From Prosopocoilus inquinatus (taxonomy: Eukaryota; Arthropoda; Insecta; Coleoptera; Lucanidae): DNA of 64,000 bases. Positions 34,301 to 48,533 of this stretch are shown one piece after another (position 1 is the first letter of the stretch; each line of letters starts with the position of its first letter). The stretch is from positions 9,240,501 through 9,304,500 of the forward strand of contig CM069880.1 in assembly GCA_036172665.1 (NCBI GenBank), written 5' to 3'. Under the pieces are notes generated by a model. That model was given only the letters and a program-made list of their open reading frames with translations, had not been told where the DNA came from and did not search any database. The position numbers and the translations under genes were made by a program.

Positions 34301-37300
34301 GGAAGGTAAGTTATATTCGATGCATCAGTGCTTTTTGTCAGTTTTGTTATTATGTGTATGTTATGCTAAAAGTACGGAAGCGTTACAAAACTCACAAATA
34401 AACATTTCAATTTTTGTAAAATGTAAATGTTTTATAGGTTATATTTTCTCGAATTACACCAATTACGCCAAAATTAAAAAGAAATTGCTTACATAATATT
34501 CTATTTTCCATAATTGAAGTTTGTTCTTGTCCGATGAAAATAGTAAGTACAAAGTTTTTTTAATCTCAAACCGGACAGAAAAATGAAGGGAAACACACTC
34601 AACGTTTCGCTATAGATTTATAGCTCCTGACGAAGCTATAAATCTATAGCGAAACGGTGAGTGTGTTTCCCTTCATTTTTCTGTCCGGTTTGAGATTAAA
34701 AAAACTTTGTACATTCTATTTTCCATTTATTTGTTGTTTAGGTGAGCAGATTAGATAACTTGTTTTATGGTGGTGTGTTTCTAAATTCAGCGCTAGATCT
34801 AGGGATTGCAGCAGAAATCTAGTAAACCGTTTCTTAATTTAGCGTTAAATGTTAGCAGATTGTTTCTTAATCTAGCATTAGAGAGCCGTTAAAAACTAGC
34901 AAAAGACTTTGATTCTAGCGGTTAGAATAGTTGATAGAGTGCTAGAGCTAGAGAAATGTAACCTTAAAAATTCATTGTGGTTGTTGTGAAACTTGTCGAT
35001 TGAATGCTCAACACAATGATGATGACTGAGAAATAGATTATGTAAGCAATTACTTTTTTATTTTGGCGTAATTGGTGTAATTACTTCATAAAAATGTAAT
35101 TAATTAGAGAACCTGAAAATAAAGCTTAATTCATTATATTAGTTAATTAATGAGCTTAAGCTTAATTTGAGAAAATATCTAATTAATCCAAGTACATACA
35201 ATATTGTAACAATTGGAGAAATACCATCCGTCACAGTTTTTTTTTTTAAGTTGCCAGAAACAAAAGACGATCGTCAATTTTTCTAGAATTTGCTTCATCA
35301 GTTATGTTCTTAAAGAAGTATCGAAGTGTGGCGTTCTCTCAATGAGATAAAGGTAAATAAGATTATATTTCCATAATTTAATCACGCTTGTTTACATTTA
35401 AGTTAAAATATGTAGGAGAAGCAACACCGTCATTGAATTTTTTGAATACATGAATTTTGCCGGCAAGCGTCATCGCGTCATAAGCATTCATAAGCGTAAG
35501 AGCCGGGCAAATTTTTTTCAGTGCTTTGACTTCAGTACTTGTTCAAAGGCAGAAATAATGATTTATTAAACATTTTCGAGTTTAAAAATGGTCAAATTAG
35601 TGCTCATATCCGTAAAATTTGAATTTAAAAATACGCTTATACAGTGCGCATGCGCAGAACACGCCGCCATTGGTAATTTCACTTACGTTTTGAAATTTTA
35701 TAATTCAATTTTCCTTTTTAATTCAGAATACCACTCAGACTTTTATGCCTCTTTCAAAATTAAACTAAACCCAAACACAGAATACAAGCTTAACCTGAAA
35801 GAATACAAATACCGTGGGAATGGTATCTAAAAGCCTTTTCGATAAAGAAGCATCTTCGAGTGTACCTCTGTTTTAAGATTTCATTTTAGCCATTAATAGC
35901 TATAATAATAAGCAACGTTTAGTCTTTATAAATTTCAAATGAACAACTAGTAAAATATGTTTCTTACTTACCAGACACAGTTATCCTAATGTTATTATTT
36001 TAAATTAGTATCTTTATCCACAGTACAATTTCATTTATTTTTTCAGTGAGATATTTCAGTAGCATTATAGTGACTAATATTTATCAGTATTTAAATATAT
36101 CTAATAGAGCTGTTTTTGTTTCAGGTGCATATAGTGTTTGAAGTGCTAGTGTTAGTGTTTGTGTTCCATTTCTGGAGATGGGTGCGGAGGCAGGCAGAGC
36201 TGCAAGCTGCGAAACCAGGTAGGGTAAGTATCAAATTTGTCAACTTTTTCAGTAAATTAAAATAATTCTCCTTGCCCAGTAGATTTACATTTTCTTTTTT
36301 TTTCTTACAGTTCCACTTCGATGCAGTTGGGGCAGCAATCAGTCAGTGAGTCTAAGTTTTTTTTCTTTTTACATCACAGAATAAATATCATGTGGCTCAC
36401 TCCGTTATCAACTAGGTTCACGTTTCTAAATTTTAAATTGCTTGGAAAATGTAAATTTGGCCACATTATGTTTTATCTAGGGTGCATAACATTCTTTTCA
36501 ACAAATGTACAGCCATTTACTACTTTATGAGGTAATTCTAAATTCAGCACATTCACAAGCAAATTTTTTAAAAATAATTATCTTTGTAAAGTGATAGATG
36601 GTTGTATACATATAAGTACAAACAAACGTGTGTGATCTGTCCTCTTTCAAAAAATGAATCAATGAACATGAAACTCTAAATTAAAGAGCATATATTTAAG
36701 CGTGGCAAAAGCAAAGCAACTAGTACTACTAAACTTAGATATTAGATTTCGTGACTTAATTTTATATTCAGAAACACTGAATAAAACTTTCATTTCTTGT
36801 TCAATTATATCCGTGTTAGTTTGTATTTAGTCGTATCTGCTATCTTCTCAAAAGCAAGTTCATCATAAAGAATTCCTGAATTCTTCTGGAATGCCCAAGT
36901 CTTGATTCTTCTACTAAATTCATGCTTCTCCTTTGCTTATTTCAAAGTTTATCGATATTGTTGAGAGCTAAAAATATTAATTCTGCATATAATAAAATTG
37001 ATATAACCAACAAAATACTAGAAAAGAATGTAAAATTTTATTTTATGAAAATGATGAGTTCCATGTAATATTATGTACTTTCTCATTTTCTTAAATTGTA
37101 AATGAGTTAGTGCCCAGTAAAATTTATTACTCCCTCAGTTACATTTGCTTCAACTTTCTACTTGGTTTTAAAATTTTGTTTAATGAAATTATAACTGATT
37201 ATTCTTGCAGTCTTGAAATATGCCCACAGATTCGATTATCATGAATAGGCTTGACATTTGTATTGTATTTCATTATTTTACCTGCAACAGCATGAAAAAG

Positions 37301-37957
37301 CAATATTAAAACTCACCATTATACAATAAGTAAAATATTTAATCATTCTAAATGTTTTTTTTTTTTTTAATTCAAGGTTATTAGATAGACATTTTAAGTT
37401 AGACTTTAAATTTTACATCTGATGTAATTATAGACATCTTAAGAGAATTGGAAGCCATTTTAGGAAGGAATTGTCCAAAAAATATAATTAGCCAGGTTCG
37501 CAACGTGATCGATAAAACAGCAACATTTACAATTCAAATCTTAGCGGGAATTCTATATTTTTTTTAATGAAAAAACATTTATTTATTTATTTATTATTTA
37601 TATTGTCAATATACCTATGATAAACCGTAAAATAATTATTTCAATTCTTATGTCATCGTCGTTCAAATTGCGTCAGTATTTACAAATTTAAATTTCTTTG
37701 AGATTTTATTGACGTCTTAAATCGTCACAGCAATTATTTTTTGGCACTCGTATGTATTTCATCTTGCCAAAGTCAGGCATACGTCAGTTTTCACTACATA
37801 TATGCCATTTGAACTGTGTGTTACTTTTACAATCATAATGATAAGAACAGAAAACTTGCAGAGGTCAAAATTATGATGTCATAGTACATTTTTCCATGTC
37901 AGTGAAGTGTTTTTGAATCGATAAAACCAAAAATTAAATAGAACGCAATTTAAAAGC
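31395..37957. repeat. Large inverted repeat, arms about 3.1 kb and 2.9 kb
   Basis: The left arm 31395-34500 and right arm 35036-37957 are reverse complements along their length, with a spacer of about 535 bp. The outer edges are cttttaaatcgcgttctatt (left) and its partner near 37936-37957. An 80-residue chance frame is identical in both arms (33521-33763 minus, 35588-35830 plus), giving a symmetry centre at 34675.5. The arms are not identical: there are substitutions, small indels and a segment of roughly 190 bp (about 34240-34435) present only in the left arm. That argues for a real, aged duplication rather than an assembly fold-back. No transposase was found. Confidence 0.92.
34547..34715. 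repeat. Central hairpin, about 77-bp arms with short loop
   Basis: The sequence from gtacaaag at the left to ctttgtac at the right is an almost perfect palindrome, with loop around 34627-34634. It lies in the spacer of the big inverted repeat but has its own symmetry centre (about 34631), so it is a separate element. The motif attctattttcca occurs on both sides (about 34499 and 34714), possibly a target-site or local duplication. The loop and stems contain CTGACGA, then a short self-complementary stem, then GAAA. Confidence 0.85.
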
Positions 37958-38606
37958 TTAGTTTATTTTTAAATGACGGAGTATTTCAATTCCAGTTGGA
38001 ACAGATAATGTTTGTTGCAAACGTTCAAAATTGTTGTTTTAGTGTATTTTAATTTTTTTATTTACATTGGCCAATTATTAATGAAAATTGTCTTCTGCAG
38101 AAATTCTGATGTATTACGTAATAAAACGCACTGCATTAAAAAAATTTTAATTGAGATTACGTTAACACACAGTGTATTATTACATATCTAATTCTACGTT
38201 TAATCCAAAAGTTAATTCTAATAATATGTTTCTCTAGTTAAGCTAGAGGTATTCTTTTTAAATTTTGTGATCGCTCCAGCTGAACAACCCTTAAGTATAA
38301 AAATTAACAAAAAAGCGAAGAGTCTTTAATAAATTGTTCGGCTAGAGTAATACAGTAATAAAGTGGTAGGTGACACGTAGTAATAATTATAATAATAATA
38401 AAACAAAAATTACAAATACAAAATAAGCATTTTTAGTGAAACTGCAGAGATGTCCACTGGCTTAAGAGTAGAAAATCCTAGTCTCTTTTATCAAGGCAGC
38501 GTTCACAAGCCACGATAAGAAAAAATCACATAGGCATATATAAAACAGCTAGTTTCCTCCTGAGCTGAGCTTGGAACACCATCACTCTCTTCTCCCTCTT
38601 AATATC

Positions 38607-40467
38607 CTAACGGACCTTAATTGCTGGCAAAAAGAAGCCGTACTTGCTTAACCATAATCCAACACCTGTTCCCAGTAATAAAGACAGCAAGTTGGTGAGG
38701 AATAAAGTGCAAAGTCCCTTACGGGAAAAGACACTGTTATTGCCTACTTTTGCATAACGCAGACTTAACACATCTCTTTTAGGATGTCTGAAACTCCAAT
38801 TTTTCGGTGGCTGTTGATCTGGACGGCTGCTCCAATCAGTGAAAAACTCTCCATCCTTAAAAGTCTCTCTTTAAAATTGTTCAACACGAAACTTTAATAC
38901 GAACTTACATCTTTAGTTTCACTGTTCATATAATAAGATTGCCATTCCATGATGAGTGGAGTTCCTTGGACAGGGCTGTTCGGGGGTGACTTTGGACTAC
39001 TCCGAGGTGACACTCGAGCAGACGAAGAATTTGAATCTCGTTGAGCTTCACGTAGTAATCTCAAGTATTCCTCAGCCGCTAGTTGTGGAGTTACTGAGCC
39101 AGGTGTTCCACCCCCTTGAGAACCACTGAGTGATGGGGTTCCCACGTGAACCCAGGATTCTGAAGCATTTTCTTAAACAAATTAATATCACAGTTAAAAC
39201 AGAAGTTGCCCAATTAAAAAAATTATTCCAATTGGGTAACTCTAGGCCATCTAACAAAAAAAAAAAATCAGACAAAACATTGTTTGTCAATAATTTAAGA
39301 ATGTCTCTAATGCAAAGATTAGTCATCAAAACGATTTCATTTAAATAACAATATCTTATCTGAAAAAAGGCTGTGTACTGATGTCCATTACTTCAATTTT
39401 GATTTAAATAACTATTTTTTTTATCTCGAGCAAGGATATCTATGACTCAGTTTAAAGTATGTAGGTAACTTGCTTTCGCAAAATTATGTTTCTTCACATG
39501 CGACACAAGATAATGGCATTAAAGTATTGTGTGAGACTGTAGTTCCAAAAAAAAAAATGATTAAGATTTCTACTTTAATATTTTTGGTAAGACGTATTAA
39601 ACGATATTTAAATCCATAATTGGCAAAAATTATTTGGTGTGAATCTTGTTGATATGATGCAGACATTTATTCAGCAGTTTATTATCTCATGAATTTGTCA
39701 CTCTGCTTAGTTGATTATTGAAGTTATTATTTTTATTATCACAAAAATTTCACATATCAATTTGGAAAATTCTTTTTGACTTAAAATTTATTTTTAACCT
39801 TTTTTATAATAGATTTCGATTTTTTTTTCTCAATTTTTTAAAATGTTTCTACTGAAATATCATAGTTATGATCATGAAATAATCTTTTTTTAGGTGCTGC
39901 CAATTTTAAGATACCTACATAATAAATTCGTAACTTGTAAGTTAAACAGAACTTTCATGCACCAGTGAATTTGATCAAAACACCAGAACATTGAGTAATT
40001 AAATAAAATATTGAAACTAGTAAAAATTCCCGCGTTGATTATGTGTTGATTCTCACGTCCACGATGATGGAAATTAGCGTGATGCTAAGAAAATTATTAC
40101 GTGTTACAATCAGGAATGCCACTTTTAATGTATTTCTTAATAAACTATTCATTATACGCTATATTGTAAAAATAAATGAAAAAAAATGATGGTGTCAAGC
40201 GACGATATATTTTTGGATACTTCCCTAAATTCCATAAAAAATAGATTTTGTATAAATTTGTTGGTTTGAAATTGTTAACTCGACATGATTTGGTGTTTTT
40301 ATTGCAGAGTTTTCATGATTTACGCAAAAGTGACTATAATAAAGAATGAGACAGTAAATATTTTGATACGTATTTCAGTGACAGTGACATGCCAGATCCA
40401 GATGGAATGTAAACAATACTAACTTACCTCCTAAAAGGTCGTCAGTGCTTGATTTTGATGATGACAT
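38607..40467 (-). CDS. BNIP3: BNIP3-type mitophagy receptor
   Basis: Three exons on the minus strand: 40467-40428, 39171-38909, 38855-38607; 183 aa. Near the N-terminus ESWVHV supplies a W-x-x-V LC3-interacting motif (W20-V23) where vertebrate BNIP3 has its LIR. The middle is Ser/Pro-rich (SPRSSPKSPPNSP). The block DWSSRPDQQPPKNWSFRHPKR-like (split here to stay short: DWSSRPDQQPP then FRHPKR) matches the BNIP3 BH3/conserved region very closely. The C-terminus is a single transmembrane helix with small-residue motif GTGVG and a short tail (KYGFFLPAIKVR). Known role: tail-anchored outer-mitochondrial protein that recruits Atg8-family proteins, promoting mitophagy and, in some settings, cell death. 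Length is close to the family. The two introns are 0.05 and 1.26 kb. Confidence 0.93.
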
Positions 40468-41372
40468 CTTCGAACACGTTAATTTCGCTTCGTCTCGAAA
40501 CTATTGTGTTAAAATATGCTAGAGTAACTGTCACTTTAACTTTTTAGTTAAAACTTAGTAAACAACGCGACCACGGCCTACGTGACTGACTGTCGTCTAA
40601 CCACAGAACCAGTTGGTATCTTTCTTTGTCTGGCTCAACTGACGTACTATAATCACGTGATGTCTACAGCCAATAAACTTGTCATTAATATACTATTGTC
40701 CTTCGAAGTACGAATTGAAATAAAACGTTGATGTTGCTGGCTTATCTTTATCTTACTCCATTACAGAGTTTTGCTTAATCCCAACAAAACAAATGATGAT
40801 CGTAAGATTGTGATTACATTACCAACATTTGCGTTAATTTGTCATTATGACAGCAAAAACAATACCTATCTGCTAATCAAGAAACAAAAAATAATGAATT
40901 TTTATCCGTATTCATTGTTTACATATTTAAGATGTAGTGTAAAAATACTTTAGCATCAATTTATCATTAATCTTGTTTGTAAATAATCTTAAAATGTAAG
41001 CCCCCGTTTAAGGCAAATATGATAATTAAATCCTTAGGTGCAAAATTCCTTTATTTCATTGTTAGCAAAAACCATACACTAATCTACAAATTATTATTAT
41101 TAGTGTTGTTTATTGTTTTTATATGAGCAACCACTTTACAGGTACGTTAATTTAGTTGCCTAAAAGAAATTCAATAAAAGTCGTTTGATTTTCTGAGAAT
41201 TTTATATTTAAAGATAGTATCACAATTTAATAAGTCAGGTACTTTCAAAAAATTCAAACACTAAAGTCATATGAACAGTAACAGCGTTAAGTAAGGCACT
41301 CCAGTACCGTTGAACACAAATACTTAAAATTTTGAACTTTCGATCCGAAACATTTGCAGAACAGCTTTGAGT
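40468..41372. other. Intergenic between BNIP3 start and ABHD18 end
   Basis: Should hold the promoter and 5' untranslated region of BNIP3 and the 3' untranslated region of the next gene. The short frame at 40771-40953 has no recognisable features. No repeat or RNA gene was recognised. Confidence 0.45.
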
Positions 41373-44017
<2,645 letters not shown>

Positions 44018-44285
44018 TTTTAAATTTATAAACAAATACGTCTTCCTCCCTCTCCTCAATCCAAACTCAAACTGTCCTTTTCTAGATGTGTAAACAAGGA
44101 TCTGGCCACGTTCACAATTTATTCCAAATATTTGTTTACTGTTTGTCGCAATTTAATTTATTTCGCAATAAAAATTTTATCTACACAGAAAATTAAAACA
44201 AAAAAAAATTAATATTCTTATATCGTAACCCGAAAAAAAAAATTATCACTGGTTTTTAAAACAACGCATGCAAAAATGTGAATCT
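44018..44285. other. Upstream flank of ABHD18
   Basis: Promoter/5' untranslated region candidate; no TATA box stands out. AT-rich with A-tracts near 44200-44240. Confidence 0.4.
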
Positions 44286-44289
44286 TCTA

Positions 44290-45910
44290 CATACAGGGTG
44301 TAACAAAAACACAGACCGCTACTTCAGGGACGTATTCTACAGTTCAAAATAAAGAAAAAAGTTCATATAAACATATATACAGGGTGTTCACTGGAAGCTG
44401 CAATAACACTTAACTCTCTTATTTGAATTTTTACGAAGTAACTTATACTGGAAAAGTTTCTGAACCTATCCTGCCCAATTTTATGGCAATATGGGAAAGA
44501 CAAATAACTGTCAGGTTTTTGAGATTTTCAATTCCTTTTAACTTTTTTTAATAAAACGTATTTTTTTATATCACCGCATTGCGTTCAGAACGTCATGTTA
44601 ATTATGTCTCTGAAATATTTTCTTCCAAAGCCTAGAATTTTTCTTTTATTTGGCAAATAAATCTCGATGTTAGAGAAAAATGCCTGCAAGAGCTAACTTT
44701 TTTATTTAAAATTTTGCGCAGTAACTTAAAATAGGAAAGTTTTAGGACCTCTTCTGCTAGATTTTATGGCAGTATCGGAAAAACAAATGACTATTTGGTT
44801 TTCGGGATTTTCTATTGTTTTTATTCTTTCTTACAGAATATCAGCTTTTTTCGTCTCTAAAAATATTTTTTAGCTATCGATACGGTTTCCCGCAAACAGC
44901 CTGTATAGATGTTTAAATGATTTTTTTTTCTATATTTACTTTAACATTTTAATTACAATTAAATATTGAATTTTCAATTTCGTAATTTTTTTGATATACG
45001 TTTATTTGAACTTTTTCTTCATTTTGGTCAGCAGAACGTCTAAGAAGTAGCAGCTACTTCAATGATATATCCTATAAATTAGAGCGAAGAAAAAACATAT
45101 ATACAGGTGTTCGCGGTAAACCGTATCATAGCTAGAAAATAACTTTTTAGAGACCTACTGAATTAGATATCCTGAACGCGTTGCAATAATAAGAAGCTGA
45201 TATTACGTTAAAAATAATTAAAAACAATTGAAAATCTCGAAAACCAGTCATTTGTTTTTCCGATACTGCCATAAAATAGAGCGGAGCGGAAAAGGTTCTA
45301 AAACTTTCCTAATTTAAGTTACCTCGTGAAATATCAAATAAAAAAGTTAGCTCTTATGGACCTTTTCCTTCAACACCAAGATTTATTTATCAAATAAAAA
45401 AAATAGTAGGCTTTGGAAGAAAATATTTTAGAGACATAATTAATATAACGTTCTGAACGCCATTTGTTTCTCTGATACTGCCATAAAACCAAGCGGAAAA
45501 GATCCTCTAACTGTAGCTTTCCTAATTAAAGTTACCCTGTGACATTTTAAATGAAAAAATTAGCTATTGTAGACATTTTTCTTGAGCATTAAGATTTATT
45601 TACCAAATATTAAAAAAAATAGAATTTGGAAGAAAATATTTTTTAAACATAATTAATATGATATTCTGAACATGCTGCCATGATAAAATTATTAGGTTTT
45701 ATTAAAAAAAATGGTAAAAACAATTGAAAATCTCAAAAACTTGACAGTCATTTCTTTTTCCGATGTTGCTATAGAAATGGGCACGATAAGTCCTGAAGCT
45801 TTTCCATAAGTCACTTCGTAAAAATTTAAATAGGAGAGTTGGTTGTTGTTGCAGCTTCCTGTGAACATCCTGTAGACATGTTTATATGAATTTTTTCCCA
45901 TCAGTATTAT
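44290..45910. mobile_element. Long foldback element with internal repeated segments, ends 'acagggtgt'
   Basis: The left half (from tacagggtgtaacaaaaaca at 44294 and tatacagggtgttcactgga at 44379) is matched in reverse complement by the right half, ending near 45870 (tccagtgaacaccct-like: cctgtgaacatcctgtagac). A segment containing gattttcaattgtttttaac and ttttatggcagtatcgg recurs about every 300-350 bp in both arms, so each arm is itself built of diverged repeats. No coding capacity. This is a MITE/foldback of the kind abundant in beetle genomes. Confidence 0.75.
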
Positions 45911-46659
45911 TTATTTATTTCGTATTTCAATTTTCCATTCTAGAAATTTTTATTTTGTACACATTTCTAATTACAAAACATTATTATCTTTCAGTATATA
46001 TTTCCCACAAAAATAACCATACAGAAACACATCATATTTTTATCTAAAATACATATTATCAACTTGAAAACTAAATTAGGTGAAGTTATTTATAATATAC
46101 ACATTGTCTACGGAAATTTGTAACGTAGCGGTTTCCATGAGAGCAAAGAGTTATATTGGAAAATCAAGAAGATGGTAGATAGTTGAAGGCGGACACACGC
46201 CCCTTGTGCTTGTGAGCTCACTTTATTTCAGTGTTTTCAAGACATGCAAGGGGATAGTACACATCTCCAAACATTTAGAATAAATGTATACATTTAGAAT
46301 AAATGTATACATTTATCAATCGTATTTGACTTTTTTGTTCTCATGCAAACTCCTGTTACATAAGACCTGATACAATCTGTACGTAAGAACATATATACAG
46401 TATTTATAGTTGCACTTGAAGTTTGCACAGGTATTACGTGGCCAATCTCCTGGGTTTTCTTCAGCATATCGCCCTGAATAAAATCTTTCAGTCTTCCTTA
46501 TCTTATACAATTTCTCTTTTCTTTCAGTTTTTTTCTGAGAGTTAATGAAATAAAGTACATAACATGCAATTGAAACAAGGTACTGGTATTATTCAGAACC
46601 ACAGGAAGTGACACTCAAAAGAAAGCTAATATAACATTTATAAAATATGTCTTTCCCAG
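45911..46659. other. Intergenic downstream of SET
   Basis: AT-rich. A 16-bp duplication (atttagaataaatgta repeated at 46275 and 46291) is the only repeat seen. The part nearest 46660 is probably the 3' untranslated region of the SET gene. Confidence 0.45.
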
Positions 46660-47652
46660 TTAAGCAGCTGTTTGATCTTCCGTTACTAAAAGAAATAATC
46701 TCAGATTTATACTTAACTAATAATTATGTGCTTTACCATTATTTTGTATTTCTCCTGTGTCCTCATCTGTGTCTTCAATGACAATTGGTATTCTTTCTGT
46801 TTCATTGTCATCTTCTTGTTCTGAGCCTTCCTCCTCCTCCACTCCATTATCAACAGTTACATCAGGCACAAGAAAATATTGCAATGGATTAATCCATATA
46901 TCATCCTTGATGATTTCAGCTATATCATCAGAGACAGGATCAGTGTGATCGTTATACCACAGAAAGAATGACTTATGCTCAGCTCCACGCTTTCGTCCTG
47001 TTTTTGCAACATTCTGTTTGTTCTGTGTTAAATCAAAGCCTTCTTTCCATTTTATCGGGACGCTCTTCGATACAGGATCATCTGTGCAGATGCAAAAATC
47101 TTTATATTACATTAATTTCGTATGCTTTAACTACCTAAAGATTTTAAGTGATACTCCTTGGTTAAGACTGTATTTTCAAAGTACGGATTCTCCTCGAAAT
47201 AGAAATTAATTTTGTAACCAGATATGATGTCATCGAATTCTTGGACATCGAGTTTTGTAAGATGCTGTAGACAGTCTTCTTCGGAATCATCAAGGATTGC
47301 TGATAAATCAGGATGGTTTACAAACTAAGTATGGTTGAGGAAAATTAAGGTTATGACACTGTGACATCTGTAACAGAAAGGATACTGCAGTGACCCAGAA
47401 ATGTGGTATTTTATTAATAATTTCGTTTCGCTTCTCATAACAGGGAATCCTCATGTGATTGTACTTTTGCTCGATTTTAAGTATCTCTTTGCTGACTTGT
47501 TCGTTGAGTGCATCAATCTCATTTTGACAAGAATCCATATCTTCTAAAGCTTTCTGTATTTCTTCGTCGTTATGATTTCTTTCGCCAGTGTCCTCACCTC
47601 CATTTGGATCGGCGGTTTTTCGAGATTTTCTTTGACTGTGACTACTTGCCAT
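46660..47652 (-). CDS. Set: SET / I2PP2A-type nucleosome assembly protein
   Basis: Four exons on the minus strand: 47652-47386, 47324-47135, 47081-46737, 46685-46660; 275 aa. An N-terminal charged tail is followed by the coiled-coil dimerisation helix ([20 protein letters not shown]) and the NAP/SET 'earmuff' domain, recognisable by [33 protein letters not shown] and [13 protein letters not shown]. The C-terminus has an acidic tract ([12 protein letters not shown]) shorter than in mammals. Role: histone chaperone, part of INHAT-type complexes and inhibitor of PP2A; nuclear. Length is close to other insect SET proteins. The start is the second ATG of the open frame, because an intron-like or untranslated leader precedes it and [12 protein letters not shown] fits family N-termini. 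Confidence 0.95.
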
Positions 47653-48533
47653 TATTCTAGAAGATAAACAAACATCAAACATACACAACTAAAACGAACT
47701 CGCCGCGTTTTAAAATACTCAACGGCATAGGTCAACTGCTCTGCGCCTTCAAAATATGAAGGTTATTGCGCATTCAAACTGTCAAACCAATACTTTTTAT
47801 TGGTTGAGGTTGGAGTTTTGTTGGTTGCCCCAGTCTCATGTCTTTGTTTCAATCAATTCCGTGAACGTTTTTTTCCAACATTTGTTTTTTTTTACGTCAT
47901 AATTTGTCAATTAATGAGCATATTTGCTTTGCTTACACTTAACTTGCTTAGCTTTTTTTGCACTTTTTAAAATTAGATAAACACATGTAATCTATGCATC
48001 ACAAATTACGAGAAATTTTGTTGCTTTTGAGGTTTAATACGAAATTACTTTGTTAATGTTTTATTATCAAAGGAGTAGGAGGAAAAAATGGAAGCAAAAT
48101 GAAAAAGAAAGATATATAATATAGAATTTTATTGTTATCATTTCAATGATGAATACTCATAAAATTACAATAAATGATTAACAGATGGATAGAAATAAAA
48201 TTATTATGAGCAATAGTGAAACCTCTTAGGACCAAGCAGTCCGATACTAAAATTAATAGTCCAACATTAAAATTATTAAACTAAAATGTCTTTCTAGATT
48301 ATGGCAAATATACAATTCCAGAATAGCGTAAGTATTCAGGCGAATAAGCCCCCTTAATAGGGCAGGCAGCTTTGTACATGAACAGTGGATGCCAACCCTT
48401 AACTGCACTTGAATTCGATGCGTACATAACAGACAAGAATTAACCTCACATCTTATTATTGCCAGGTTACATCATTAGTAATATCAAAAATAAAACAAAA
48501 TACTCTGCAACACAACACTCAGCACCACAGTAG
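47653..48533. other. SET upstream region and legless 3' flank
   Basis: The first 150 bases are the likely SET promoter and leader. From about 48100 to 48533 the sequence is probably the 3' untranslated region of the legless gene (minus strand). No other feature was recognised. Confidence 0.45.

Noticed and set aside
33521..35830. Identical 80-residue frames in both arms of the large inverted repeat
   Set aside because: They are mirror copies of the same arm sequence; low-complexity composition and no recognisable domain. Reported only as evidence of arm identity.
31395..37957. Large inverted repeat as an assembly artefact
   Set aside because: An artefactual fold-back would give identical arms, but these differ by substitutions, indels and a large arm-specific segment. 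Long reads are still needed to be certain.
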